Part shown: positions 53,379-62,274 of the stretch, piece by piece | How the letters are laid out: each line of letters opens with the position of its first letter | Numbering within the stretch: position 1 is the stretch's first letter | Assembly (NCBI RefSeq): GCF_038246755.1 | Contig: NZ_CP134706.1 | Span: 5,456,001 to 5,520,000 of the forward strand | DNA: 64,000 nucleotides | Direction of reading: 5' to 3' | Origin: Micromonospora sp. FIMYZ51 | GTDB taxonomy: Bacteria; Actinomycetota; Actinomycetes; Mycobacteriales; Micromonosporaceae | The notes under the pieces: model-generated | The model's database searches: none | The model's input: only the letters and a program-made list of their open reading frames with translations | What the model was told of the DNA's origin: nothing | Position numbers and translations under genes: made by a program

Positions 53379-53768
53379 ATGTTCGGAACCAACCTGCTGG
53401 AGCGCCGCAGCACGCCGGAGCGGATCGCGGACCAGGCGTGGCAACACCTCGTCTCGGCCGTCAACACCGCCGGCGACAGCATCCGCGACACCGCCCGCTC
53501 GGCCCGGCACACCTCCGCCGGCCTCGCCGACGACGCCGGCGACCTGGTGGGCTCGGCCGCCGAGGAGGCCCGCCACCGGGCCACCCGGGCCTTCGACGCG
53601 CTGGCCGGGCGTCGTCCCGCGCTGCCCTGGACGCTGCTGATCGGCGCCGCCCTGGTCGGCGCCGCGATCGGCTGGGCCGCCGGTACCGCGGCGCGGGCCG
53701 CCGGCAGCCACGACCGCGCCGTCGAAGACATCGAGTTCATCGACGTCCAGCGCCCCAACGACGTGTAA
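53379..53768 (+). CDS. Small membrane protein of unknown function
   Basis: A 129-residue protein: MFGTNLLERRSTPERIADQA, an amphipathic helical region rich in Ala/Arg/Asp (VNTAGDSIRDTARSARHTSAGLADDAGD), one membrane segment (PWTLLIGAALVGAAIGWAAGTAARA) and an acidic tail ending EFIDVQRPNDV. The design resembles small stress-linked membrane proteins (YtxH-like), but identity is not established. ATG 53379 follows GAGGAGGG. Its TAA stop (53766-53768) directly touches the 50-bp repeat. Confidence 0.75.
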   Translation: MFGTNLLERRSTPERIADQAWQHLVSAVNTAGDSIRDTARSARHTSAGLADDAGDLVGSAAEEARHRATRAFDALAGRRPALPWTLLIGAALVGAAIGWAAGTAARAAGSHDRAVEDIEFIDVQRPNDV

Positions 53769-53818
53769 GGAAGGGCCCCCTGTTAACGCCTCATGCATAG
53801 CAGGGGTCCCCTGTTAAC
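53769..53818. repeat. 50-bp bipartite repeat, copy 6
   Basis: GGAAGGGCCCCCTGTTAAC (53769-53787), spacer GCCTCATGCATA, GCAGGGGTCCCCTGTTAAC (53800-53818). It begins at the base after the stop codon of the membrane protein gene. Confidence 0.93.
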
Positions 53819-53857
53819 AAACAGTCACGGCTCGCGACGACCGCCTGCCACGGCGAC

Positions 53858-53892
53858 GGGCCCCGCCCGACCTCACCGGTCGGACGGGGCCC
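53858..53892. terminator. Hairpin between the membrane protein and GH74 genes
   Basis: Stem GGGCCCCGCCCGACC with CGGTCGGACGGGGCCC, one bulge mismatch and a 4-nt loop, between convergent genes. Confidence 0.65.
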
Positions 53893-53918
53893 GGGTCGCT
53901 ACCCGTACGGCGTACGGA

Positions 53919-56111
53919 TCAGCGGCTGGTGCAACTGACGGTGGCCGGCGCGGCGTTGCTGCCGGTGGCGCTGGCGAGGAAGCCGACAGTGCCCGTGGCA
54001 CCGGGGGTGAGGGCGCCGTTGTAGCCCGCGTCCCGCACCGAGACGGTCGCGCCGTTCTGGGTGTGCGTGCCACCCCAGAGCTGGGTGATCTGCTGACCGT
54101 TGGCGAACGTCCAGCCGACGGTCCACCCGCCGATCGCCGAGGTGCCCGAGTTGCGTACCACCACCTCGCCCTGGAAGCCGCCCGGCCACGAGCCGACGAT
54201 CCGGTAACTGGCGGCGCATTCCCCGCTGCTCGGCGGCGGGGTGGTCGGCGTCGGGGACGCTCCGGTGGGCGTGGGTGTCGGGGACGGCCCGGTGGGCGAC
54301 GGCGACGGGCCGGTCGGTGTCGGGCTGGGACTCCCACCGACCCGGTCCGCCACCAGGATGCCCCGGCCGTTGGTGCCAAGGTAGACCCGGCCGTAGATCC
54401 GGGGGTCGCCGGTGAGCGCGTCACCGGCGTTGCCGTACTGGTGCGTGTCGTCGTTGATGCGTACCCAGGTAGCACCGACGTCGTCCGACCGGTACACGCC
54501 GTGCTGGCCGCCCACGGTGCCGAACAGGTACAGCGCCGGGTACGTCTGTCCAGGGGCCGCCCGGCCGAAGCCGATGTTGCCGGCGGTGCTGACGGTGGTT
54601 GATTTGCTGAAGGTCGCGCCGGAGTCGGTGGAACGCCACAGCCCGCCCTGACCGGCCTGCCATAATTCACCCTCCCGGCCGGGCAGCGCCTTGAACCGGA
54701 CGTTGCCGGTGCTCGGCAGCCCGGACGCGGCGGACGCGGTGAAGCTGGCGCCGCCGTCGGTGCTCAGGTAGAACCGGCCACCGTGCAAGCCGTAGCACCT
54801 GTTCGGGTTGACCCGGTCGGACTCGACCATCGCGTTGGCCGGGATGCCGGTCGACGCGGTCCACGAGTTGCCGAAGCCGACCGAGCGGACGACCTGCTGG
54901 CCGACGTCACCCGGAGCCCAGACGAAGCGGCTGCCGTCGGCCGCTGCGGCGACCGTACCGCCGTTGTTGATCCCGCCGGGCTCGGTGCCCTGGGACCAGT
55001 TCGCCCCGCCGTCGGTGGAGAACGCGACGTGGCTGTCGTTCGGCCGGTCGGCGTCGGTGAAGTTGCCGGCTCGGACCAGCACCGACGGGTTGGCCTCGGC
55101 GAAGTCCAGACTGGTGGTGCTGGTGAAGACCGGCTGGGTGAACATCATCGGCGGTACCGCGTCGAGGTTCGTGTGCCGGAAACCGCCGATGTCACCGAGG
55201 CCGCTGATCAGCGGAGCTCCCGACGGCGGACTGACCAGGTCGAGGACCGCGGTCTCCTCCAGGCCCTTGACCATGGGCCGGATGGTGACCGTGCCGCCGG
55301 TGTCCCAGCGGGTCAGGTCGGTGCTGCCGTAGATGGTCGCGCCGGTGCCGTACCTGAACCGGTTGGAGTCGTGCGGGTCGATCTCGACCGACTCGTTCAT
55401 CCAGCCGAGCTTCGGCGTCTCCTCCGGAGGCTGCGGATTGGCGCCGAAGGTCAGCCACGGCACCGAACTGATGTCCATGGTGTACTTTTTGACCCGCTCC
55501 GGGTAGCTGCCCCAGTCCCAGATCCGGCTCCAGGTGGCACCGCCGTCGGTGCTGCGCCAGAGCCCGTTGCCGCCCTCGGCGCCGTGGTAGACGACGCTGT
55601 TGCGGTTCGGGTCGACGGCCAGCCGCTCCCCCATGCCCCGGCCCGGCATGTTGCCGCCGACCTTGAACGGCAACTCGAACGCCGGCCAGGTGTTGCCCTT
55701 GTCGGTGGAGCGCAGGATCGCGCCGTTGTTCGGGTCCCAGTCGTTTGTGTACATCCCGACGGCCGCGCACACCCGGTTGGTCTGCACCGGGTCGGTGGCC
55801 AGGCTGACCACGCCGTTCCATCCCCACCGGTCCGCGTCGACCCAGTCCAGCAGCGGAATCCAGGACTGGCTGCGCTGCTCCCAGCGGTACGCGCCGCCGA
55901 TGTCGGTCCGGGCGTAGATGAGGTTCCGCTCGGTGGGGTTGAAAACGATGCCGGGGACGAAGCCGCCGCCGTCGATCCGGACGTTGCGCCAGGTGTACGC
56001 CTCGGCAGCGGCCTGGACGCTCGGTGCCGAACTCGCGTTGAGCGGCACCGCCAGCACGACTGCGGCGACGGCCAGCGCGGACACCACCGCGCCGACGAAA
56101 CTTCTCCGCAT
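53919..56111 (-). CDS. Secreted GH74 xyloglucanase with CBM2
   Basis: A 730-residue exported enzyme. Signal peptide MRRSFVGAVVSALAVAAVVL. The catalytic part is a twin seven-bladed beta-propeller with GH74 blocks RNVRIDGGGFVPGIVFNPTE, YARTDIGGAYRW, STDGGATWSRIWDWGSYPE and repeated STDGGA/STDSGA blade motifs. A Pro/Ser/Thr linker (PSPTPTGPSPSPTG) leads to a family 2 cellulose-binding module from about residue 630 (CAASYRIVGSWPGGFQGEVVVRN, GWTVGWTFANGQQITQLWGG). It would cleave xyloglucan while bound to cellulose. The upstream TGGAAGCGCTCCCA at 56269 suggests CebR-type control by cello-oligosaccharides. Confidence 0.93.
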   Translation of the reverse strand: MRRSFVGAVVSALAVAAVVLAVPLNASSAPSVQAAAEAYTWRNVRIDGGGFVPGIVFNPTERNLIYARTDIGGAYRWEQRSQSWIPLLDWVDADRWGWNGVVSLATDPVQTNRVCAAVGMYTNDWDPNNGAILRSTDKGNTWPAFELPFKVGGNMPGRGMGERLAVDPNRNSVVYHGAEGGNGLWRSTDGGATWSRIWDWGSYPERVKKYTMDISSVPWLTFGANPQPPEETPKLGWMNESVEIDPHDSNRFRYGTGATIYGSTDLTRWDTGGTVTIRPMVKGLEETAVLDLVSPPSGAPLISGLGDIGGFRHTNLDAVPPMMFTQPVFTSTTSLDFAEANPSVLVRAGNFTDADRPNDSHVAFSTDGGANWSQGTEPGGINNGGTVAAAADGSRFVWAPGDVGQQVVRSVGFGNSWTASTGIPANAMVESDRVNPNRCYGLHGGRFYLSTDGGASFTASAASGLPSTGNVRFKALPGREGELWQAGQGGLWRSTDSGATFSKSTTVSTAGNIGFGRAAPGQTYPALYLFGTVGGQHGVYRSDDVGATWVRINDDTHQYGNAGDALTGDPRIYGRVYLGTNGRGILVADRVGGSPSPTPTGPSPSPTGPSPTPTPTGASPTPTTPPPSSGECAASYRIVGSWPGGFQGEVVVRNSGTSAIGGWTVGWTFANGQQITQLWGGTHTQNGATVSVRDAGYNGALTPGATGTVGFLASATGSNAAPATVSCTSR

Positions 56112-56268
56112 CTGGGCTTTCCTCTCCGGGGGGAGACGCCCCTGCCCGGCACGGGGACGGACGGACGTGCACGCGGAACACCTGGCGGGAGTTGCCCTGA
56201 CTCCGCCACCGGCGCGCTGGCTCCCGCACCCGAGGAATGGGCTTACCTTAGCCCTCCTCAGCGGCAGA

Positions 56269-56282
56269 TGGAAGCGCTCCCA
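56269..56282. promoter_or_regulatory. CebR-type operator upstream of GH74
   Basis: TGGAAGCGCTCCCA matches the 14-bp palindrome TGGGAGCGCTCCCA of streptomycete CebR at 13 of 14 positions. It lies about 158 bp upstream of the GH74 start, a place usual for LacI-type repression of cellulase genes. Confidence 0.75.
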
Positions 56283-56412
56283 AGGCTTCGCCCGGTCCGG
56301 GTGAGGCCGGCTCACCCGAACGGCCACCAGCGTCAGTCACGGCGGCGCTGAACTGCTGGTCCGCCCCCGGTGCCGGGACGCCGGGCCCAGGCGGCGAGGA
56401 GGGAGCGACCCG

Positions 56413-57102
56413 ATGGTCGACATCCGCACGATCAACCGCACCGACCAGGACATCCGATCCGCGGTGCTCGACGAACTCGACTGGGAGCCCCGGGTACGAC
56501 CACACGAGATCGGGGTGACCGTCGCCGAGGGCGTGGTGACGCTGGCCGGACGGGTGGACAGCTACGCCAAGAAATGGGTCGCCGAGCGCGCCGCGCACCG
56601 GGTCGGGCAGGTTCGGGCGGTTGCCAACGATCTGACCGTACGGCTGGTCACCGGCGCGGAACGGGCCGACCCGGAGATCGCGATGGCGGTCGACCACGCC
56701 TTGCAGTGGCACGCCTTCGTGCCTGTCGAGCAGTTGGAGATCACCGTGTCCCAGGGTTGGGTGACCCTGCACGGCGAGGTCGAGTGGGAGTACCAGCGCC
56801 GCGCCGCGGAGCAGTCGGTCGGCCAACTGACCGGGGTACGCGGGATCAGCAACGGCATCCGCGTCCGGCCCGCCGTACGCCCGGACGGCGACCGGCTGGC
56901 CCAGCGGATCATCGACGCCCTGGCCCGCCACCGGGCCACCGACGCCGAGCAGGTCACGGTACGCGTACACGGCGACACGGTGCTGCTGAGCGGGTTGGTG
57001 CACTCGATGCCCGAACGCGCCGAGGTGGAGCAGGTCGCCTGGTCCGCGCCCGGCATCCGGGAGGTCCAGAACCACATCGCGGTCGCCCCGGTCCTGCACT
57101 GA
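56413..57102 (+). CDS. Protein with three BON domains
   Basis: A 229-residue protein of three consecutive BON domains: residues about 10-78 (GVTVAEGVVTLAGRVDSYAKKW), 85-155 (ITVSQGWVTLHGEVEWEYQRRAAEQ) and 160-228 (VTVRVHGDTVLLSGLVHSMPERAEVEQ). Each carries the G-x-V-x-L-x-G core. There is no signal peptide, so it acts in the cytoplasm; BON domains bind phospholipid or other ligands and occur in stress proteins such as OsmY and Kbp. ATG 56413 has GAGGAGGGAGC upstream. Confidence 0.9.
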   Translation: MVDIRTINRTDQDIRSAVLDELDWEPRVRPHEIGVTVAEGVVTLAGRVDSYAKKWVAERAAHRVGQVRAVANDLTVRLVTGAERADPEIAMAVDHALQWHAFVPVEQLEITVSQGWVTLHGEVEWEYQRRAAEQSVGQLTGVRGISNGIRVRPAVRPDGDRLAQRIIDALARHRATDAEQVTVRVHGDTVLLSGLVHSMPERAEVEQVAWSAPGIREVQNHIAVAPVLH

Positions 57103-57187
57103 GCCGACCACCCGTCGACGGTCGACGGGGTGAACCACCTGGGTCGGGTGAGTCGTGCTCACCCGGGCGGGAACGACGCTTGGCGGT

Positions 57188-57748
57188 ATGACCGATCGGC
57201 TGAGCACGCCGCTGCGGGTCACCGCGCGGCTGCGTACCCCCGTCACTGGCGACGACCACGTCCGAGGGCCGGTGGACGCGCCGGTGACCCTCGTCGTGTA
57301 CGGCGACTACCAGTGCCCGTTCTGCGGCCTGGCGTACGCGAACCTGCGGGAGGTGCTGCGGCAGCGGGCCGACATCGTCCGCCTGGTCCACCGGCACTTC
57401 CCGATCGCGAACCTGCACCCGTACGCGGAACGGGCAGCCGAGGCGGCCGAGGCGGCGGGCCGGCGGGGCCGCTTCTGGGACATGCACGACTGGCTCTACG
57501 GCCACCAGGACCAACTGGACCCGGTGCACCTGACGCTCGGCATCGAACAGCTCGGCCTGCCCGTCGCGGAGGTGGATGCGGAGATCGGGCGGCAGGCCGG
57601 CGGTGACCGGATCCGACACGACTTCGTCGGTGGCATCCGCAGCGGCGTGGACGCCACGCCCACCCTCTTCGTCAACGACATCCGCCACGACGGGGACTTC
57701 TCCCCACCCACCCTGCTGACCACAATCGACGCCACCCCGACCCGTTGA
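57188..57748 (+). CDS. DsbA-family thioredoxin-fold protein
   Basis: A 186-residue protein with a CPFC active site (VVYGDYQCPFCGLAYANLRE, residues about 36-55) and the cis-Pro loop VDATPTLFVND (residues about 155-165). The segment FWDMHDWLYGHQDQLDPVHL is the inserted helical part of DsbA-like domains. No signal peptide is visible, which makes a cytoplasmic detoxification or Na+/H+ antiporter-associated thioredoxin role likelier than periplasmic folding. ATG 57188. The next gene is convergent with only 11 bp between. Confidence 0.86.
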   Translation: MTDRLSTPLRVTARLRTPVTGDDHVRGPVDAPVTLVVYGDYQCPFCGLAYANLREVLRQRADIVRLVHRHFPIANLHPYAERAAEAAEAAGRRGRFWDMHDWLYGHQDQLDPVHLTLGIEQLGLPVAEVDAEIGRQAGGDRIRHDFVGGIRSGVDATPTLFVNDIRHDGDFSPPTLLTTIDATPTR

Positions 57749-57759
57749 CCTGGCGATAG

Positions 57760-60696
57760 TCAGATCAGGTGGAGGTCGCGGGCGCGGCGGACGGCGTCGC
57801 GGCGGCGGGTGGCGTCGAGCTTGCGGTAGATGTTGCGAACATGGGTCTTGACGGTGTTCACCGAGACGGACAGCTCCGCCGCGATCTCCACGTTGGACAG
57901 GATGCTCTGTAGGTAGCGCAGGATGGTCAACTCCCGCTCGGTCAGCGGCTCGTCGAGCGGTGTCACGGACGCCCCGGAGGGGGCCCGCTCGGCCGGTACC
58001 TCGACGGCCCGAACCAGGTCGCTGACCAGCGACCAGTGTGCTGTGCCGGCGTCGAGCCGGGCGGCCAGCAGGTCCCGCAGCCCTGGCTCGCCCCGGGTGA
58101 ACGGCCGGCGGTAGCCGTCCGGGGCGGCCAGGTCGAGCGCCTGTTCCAGGATCCGTCCGGCCCGACGGTCGTCGCCGGTCCGACCGGCCAGCAGGGCGTC
58201 CAGCAGGGCGGCGTCGAGGCGTACCGGTAACGGCCAGTCCGCTGCCGACGCGGCGGCCCAGTCCGGGAGCAGGCGGGCGGCGGCACGTGGATCGCCGGAC
58301 CGCAGCTCGACCCGGGCCGCCGCGACGGCCAACGCGGCCTCCGCTCCCGGCTGGACGGCGGCCAGCTCGCGGGCGTGCGGCGGGTCCGGGCGTGCGACCG
58401 CCAGGTCGCGGGCGCTCTGCGCCTCGCCGCGAGCGCGGTGCAGATCACGGGCGCGGTGCAGATCACGGACGCTGTGCAGATCACGGGCGTGCAGATCACG
58501 GGCGCGGTGCAGATCATGGGCGCTGTGCAGATCACGGGCGTGCAGATCATGGGCGCTGTGCAGGTCGACCTCGGCGGCCAGCAGCCACGCGGCCAGCTCG
58601 CCGGGGCGGTCCGACCACTTGGCGCGGGCCGCCACCAGCAGCCGGTGGCCGGCGCTCAACTCACCCTCGTCGCAGCGCAGGTACCCGCGGCACCAGGCCG
58701 CCACCGCACCGGCCACCGGTTCCCGGGTGGCAGCGGCGGTGAGCCCCAGGTTCGCCGCCGCCTCCGCCGGCTGGTCCCGGTGCAGTGCCACCAGGGCCAG
58801 CGCCAGATAGGCGTACCCGCAGTCGACCGGCGCCGACCAGCCCTGACAGGGCGGTAGGGCCAGCGCGCCCCGGGCCGTCTGCTCGGCCGCCCGCAGCTCC
58901 CCGCGGACCGCGCTGAGCAGAGCCGACCGGCTGGCGCAGACCAGCTCGGTACGGGTGCGCCCGGCCTGCCGTGCCGCCGCCAGCGCCGCCGCGAACCCGG
59001 TCGCCGCCGCGCCCAGGTCACCCGCGTCCAGCGCGAGCAGGGCCAACGCGGTGCCGGCCACCGCGCGTACGTCGGCGTCATCACCCGCGTCGACGAGCGG
59101 CGCTGCGGCGGCGGCCGGGGCAGCAGTCGGTACTGCGGTCCGGGTGGCCAGCAGATGGGTGGCGGCGACGCGTACCGCCTCGGCGTCACCGGCCAGCTGG
59201 GCCAGGACGAGTTCGACCACGGCGACGAGCCGCCCGAACCGGGCCCGACGCGGTTCCGGCAGGGCTCGCCCGTGCGTGGCGGCCGGTCGCAGGAGCTCCC
59301 GGGCCGCATCGATGTCGCCGTCGAGCGCCCGCTGGGTGGCCGCCGCCAGCGCGAGTTCCGGGTCAGCCGCCAACGCCTCCGGCGCAGGCAGCGTGGGCGG
59401 CGCGGCGGTGCGGACAATCCGGTCGTACGGCATGAGTTCCGGCCAGCGGGTGACGAACAGGTCGCTGGCCCGCGTCCAGTCGCCACCGGCGAACGCGTGG
59501 CGCAGCGCGTCGACCGGCCGGCCATTGCCGCCGTACCAGCCCGCCGCGCGCAGGTGCAGCTCACGCAGTTCCTCGGCCGGTAGCCGGCCCAACTCGCGGC
59601 GCAGCAGGTCAGCCAGGAGCGGCGGGCATCGGTACCACGCCGGACGGCCGCCGTCGTGGTGCAGCAGGCCGGCGTTCTCGGCGAGACCGCTCAGCCGGGT
59701 CTCCGCGTCCGCGCCGCCGGTCAGCGCCTCGGCGAGTCCGGCGCACACGGTGTCCGCGACCGCCGCCCGACGCAACAGCTCCCGGTCCGCCGGTTCCAGT
59801 CCGGCCAGCACCTCCTCGCGCAGGTAACCGGCCAGCTCCGGCTGGTCCGCGCCGAGTTGGGCGATCCAGCGCTCCGGGTCCGGCTGCTCGCGCAGTGCGA
59901 GCGCCGCGATCCGTATCGCCGCCGCCCACCCCTCGGTACGCTCCCGCAACCGTCGTACCGCAGCGACCGGCATCGCCACCCCGTGCGCGGTCAGCAGGTC
60001 GGCGATCTCGTCGCCGGTGAAGGCCAGTTCATCCGGACCGATCTCGGTCAGCTCCCCGGCCAGCCGCAGCCGCTGCACGGCCAGCGGCAGCCCGGAGCGA
60101 CCGGCCGCCACCAGGCGTAACCGCTGCTCGGTGTGGCGCAGCAGGAACTCCAGGCCGGTAAGCGCGGCCGGGTCGGTGATCCGGTGCAGGTCGTCCAGGA
60201 TCAGCACGGCCGGCCGTTCCCGGGCGGCGAGCGCCGCCGCCAGCACCTCCAGTTCGTCCGGTCGCGGGGCCCGGTCGGGTACCGCCGCCACGGCGGCCGG
60301 ATCCCCGCCGGTATCCGCGACCGAGCGCAGCGCCGCAGCGAGGTACGCCCAGAGCCGGTCACTGTCGTCTCCGGCCTCGACGCAGACCCAGGCCGGTACG
60401 GGAGCGGCCGGGTCTGCCTCGGCGACGGCCCGCCGCCAGGTGGCGAGCAGCGTCGTCTTGCCCCAGCCCGCCGGGGCGCGGAGCAGGGTGACCGGCCGGG
60501 CCACCCCGTCGTCGAGCAGCCGGGCCAACCGGGGGCGCAGCACGACCGGCTCGGGCAGCGCGGCAGGCGCCAGCCGGGACGCCAGCAGGGGCGGGCCGGC
60601 CGACATCGGGGCCGGCGCGGCCCGGACATCGCTGCGGCCAGCGGCCCGGACATCGCTGCGGCCAGCGGCCCGGACATCGCTGCGGTCATCCGGCAT
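57760..60696 (-). CDS. LuxR-family LAL (MalT-like) ATP-dependent regulator with Asp-Leu-His repeats
   Basis: A large regulator of about 978 residues. Walker A RAPAGWGKTTLLATW and Walker B VLILDDLHRI near the N-terminus form the STAND ATPase; long TPR-like helical repeats follow; the C-terminal HTH is LTERELTILRYLQSILSNVEIAAELSVSVNTVKTHVRNIYRKLDA. Between ATPase/TPR and HTH lies a repeat block of DLHSAH, DLHAR and DLHRAR units (58431-58567). The N-terminus also holds three GRSDVRAA octapeptides, so the true start may be ATG 60696 or the ATG at 60606 after them. LAL proteins sense small ligands and activate metabolic or antibiotic genes; the target is unknown. Confidence 0.87.
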   Translation of the reverse strand: MPDDRSDVRAAGRSDVRAAGRSDVRAAPAPMSAGPPLLASRLAPAALPEPVVLRPRLARLLDDGVARPVTLLRAPAGWGKTTLLATWRRAVAEADPAAPVPAWVCVEAGDDSDRLWAYLAAALRSVADTGGDPAAVAAVPDRAPRPDELEVLAAALAARERPAVLILDDLHRITDPAALTGLEFLLRHTEQRLRLVAAGRSGLPLAVQRLRLAGELTEIGPDELAFTGDEIADLLTAHGVAMPVAAVRRLRERTEGWAAAIRIAALALREQPDPERWIAQLGADQPELAGYLREEVLAGLEPADRELLRRAAVADTVCAGLAEALTGGADAETRLSGLAENAGLLHHDGGRPAWYRCPPLLADLLRRELGRLPAEELRELHLRAAGWYGGNGRPVDALRHAFAGGDWTRASDLFVTRWPELMPYDRIVRTAAPPTLPAPEALAADPELALAAATQRALDGDIDAARELLRPAATHGRALPEPRRARFGRLVAVVELVLAQLAGDAEAVRVAATHLLATRTAVPTAAPAAAAAPLVDAGDDADVRAVAGTALALLALDAGDLGAAATGFAAALAAARQAGRTRTELVCASRSALLSAVRGELRAAEQTARGALALPPCQGWSAPVDCGYAYLALALVALHRDQPAEAAANLGLTAAATREPVAGAVAAWCRGYLRCDEGELSAGHRLLVAARAKWSDRPGELAAWLLAAEVDLHSAHDLHARDLHSAHDLHRARDLHARDLHSVRDLHRARDLHRARGEAQSARDLAVARPDPPHARELAAVQPGAEAALAVAAARVELRSGDPRAAARLLPDWAAASAADWPLPVRLDAALLDALLAGRTGDDRRAGRILEQALDLAAPDGYRRPFTRGEPGLRDLLAARLDAGTAHWSLVSDLVRAVEVPAERAPSGASVTPLDEPLTERELTILRYLQSILSNVEIAAELSVSVNTVKTHVRNIYRKLDATRRRDAVRRARDLHLI
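58431..58567. repeat. In-frame 15/18-bp tandem repeats inside the LAL gene
   Basis: Units such as GGGCGCGGTGCAGATCAC (18 bp) and GGGCGTGCAGATCAC (15 bp) alternate eight times and encode DLHRAR/DLHSAH and DLHAR. All units are multiples of three, so gain or loss keeps the frame. Confidence 0.9.
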
Positions 60697-60920
60697 CCGG
60701 CCCACCCCCACGGACGCGATTCCTCCCCGGTCCTGCGGCCGGCGGATACCCCACCGGCACCGGTTCACCCCTTCCGGGGGAACCCGGTTCACCCGGGCAC
60801 CGGACGACGACACCGCTCGCGGCCCTCCGAGCCGTCCGGACGACATGCTGTTCGACCTGCTCAGGGCGGGAGCGGTAGGTGTGGGAGGCGGTCGGCGCGG
60901 CGGAGTGGGATGATCGCAAA

Positions 60921-62135
60921 ATGGCTGCGGATCGGGCGTACGACATCGTGTTGTTCGGGGCGACCGGGTTCACCGGTCGGCTCACCGCGGAATACCTGGC
61001 CCGGCACGCCCCGGCCGGGCTGCGCTGGGCGATCGCCGGACGGAACCCGGACAAGCTGGCCGACGTCCGGGACCGGCTGGCCGCCATCGACCCGGCCCTG
61101 GCCGGCCTACCGCTGCTCACCGCCGACGTCACCGATCCGGCGTCGCTGCGCGCGGTGGCCGCCGACGCGCGGGTCGTGGCCAGCACCGTCGGGCCGTACG
61201 TCCACCATGGGGAGCCGCTGGTGGCGGCCTGCGCCGCCGCTGGCACCGACTACCTCGACATCACCGGCGAACCGGAGTTCGTCGACCTGATGTACCTGCG
61301 GCACCACGCCGAAGCGGTACGCACCGGAGCGCGGCTGGTGCACGCCTGCGGCTTCGACTCCATCCCACACGACCTGGGCGTCTGGTTCACCGTCAAGCAG
61401 CTGCCCGACGACGTGCCGATCACCGTCGACGGGTACGTGCGGGCGGGTGGACGGTTCTCCGCAGGCACGTACCACTCGGCGCTCACCGCCTTCTCGCGTA
61501 CCGGCGAGGCGTCCCGGGCCGCCCGCGAACGCCGAACCGTCGAGCCTCGCCCGACCGACCGCCGGGCCCGCGCCGTGCCGGGGCGGCTGGCCCGCTCGCG
61601 CGATCTGCCGGTCTGGGCGGTACCGCTGCCCACCATCGACCCGCAGGTGGTCCGCCGCTCGGCGGCGGCCCGCCCGGAGTACGGGCCAGACTTCCGCTAC
61701 CGGCACTTCGCCGCAGTCAAGCGGCTGCCGACCGTGCTGGCCGCCGGTGCCGGCCTGGGCGCCCTGGCCGGGCTGGTACGGCTACCGCCGACCCGGCGCT
61801 GGCTGTTCGGCCGGCTCGCCTCCGGCCAGGGACCAAGTGCCGAGCAGCGGGCAAAGTCGTGGTTCCGGGTCCGCTTCGTCGGCACCGGCGGCGGCCGGCG
61901 GGTGATCACCGAGGTGGCCGGCGGCGATCCCGGCTACGACGAGACCGCCAAGATGCTCGCCGAGTCGGCCCTCTGCCTGGCCCTGGACGACCTGCCAGCC
62001 ACCTCCGGGCAGGTCACCCCGGTCATCGCGATGGGCGATGCCCTCCTGCACCGCCTCACCGCCGCCGACATCACCTTCCGCCTGCTCAACGACGCACCCA
62101 ACGACGGATTGGACGAAGGAAGGGCCCCTTCTTAA
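60921..62135 (+). CDS. Saccharopine-dehydrogenase-like / trans-acting enoyl reductase family protein
   Basis: A 404-residue NAD(P)-binding protein: DIVLFGATGFTGRLTAEYLAR is a Rossmann nucleotide site, followed by WAIAGRNPDKLADVRDRL, STVGPYVHHGEPLVAACAAAGTDYLDITGEPEF and HACGFDSIPHDLGVW. This is the saccharopine-dehydrogenase-like family that includes the mycobacterial trans-acting enoyl reductase. A C-terminal hydrophobic patch (VLAAGAGLGALAGLVRL) could contact the membrane. The substrate is likely a lipid or fatty acyl chain (inference). The last residues, GRAPS-stop, are encoded by the 50-bp repeat, so the end of the protein has been replaced. Confidence 0.87.
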   Translation: MAADRAYDIVLFGATGFTGRLTAEYLARHAPAGLRWAIAGRNPDKLADVRDRLAAIDPALAGLPLLTADVTDPASLRAVAADARVVASTVGPYVHHGEPLVAACAAAGTDYLDITGEPEFVDLMYLRHHAEAVRTGARLVHACGFDSIPHDLGVWFTVKQLPDDVPITVDGYVRAGGRFSAGTYHSALTAFSRTGEASRAARERRTVEPRPTDRRARAVPGRLARSRDLPVWAVPLPTIDPQVVRRSAAARPEYGPDFRYRHFAAVKRLPTVLAAGAGLGALAGLVRLPPTRRWLFGRLASGQGPSAEQRAKSWFRVRFVGTGGGRRVITEVAGGDPGYDETAKMLAESALCLALDDLPATSGQVTPVIAMGDALLHRLTAADITFRLLNDAPNDGLDEGRAPS

Positions 62136-62167
62136 CGCCTGGTGCATAGGAAGGGCCCCTTTTTAAC
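62118..62167. repeat. 50-bp bipartite repeat, copy 7
   Basis: GGAAGGGCCCCTTCTTAAC (62118-62136), spacer GCCTGGTGCATA, GGAAGGGCCCCTTTTTAAC (62149-62167). The TAA of the first unit is the stop codon of the saccharopine-dehydrogenase-like gene. Confidence 0.95.
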
Positions 62168-62274
62168 AACCCCGCCACTCGCCGCACCCCGCCGGCAATG
62201 CGGCGCTGCGGGTACGGCGGCGAGCAGCCCGGCGGGTTGACTCTCTACCAGGTTGAGGCGGCAGGATCTCGGAC

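Noticed and set aside
54783..56351. Open frame of 522 codons on the plus strand
   Set aside because: It lies opposite the clear GH74 gene with low-complexity composition.
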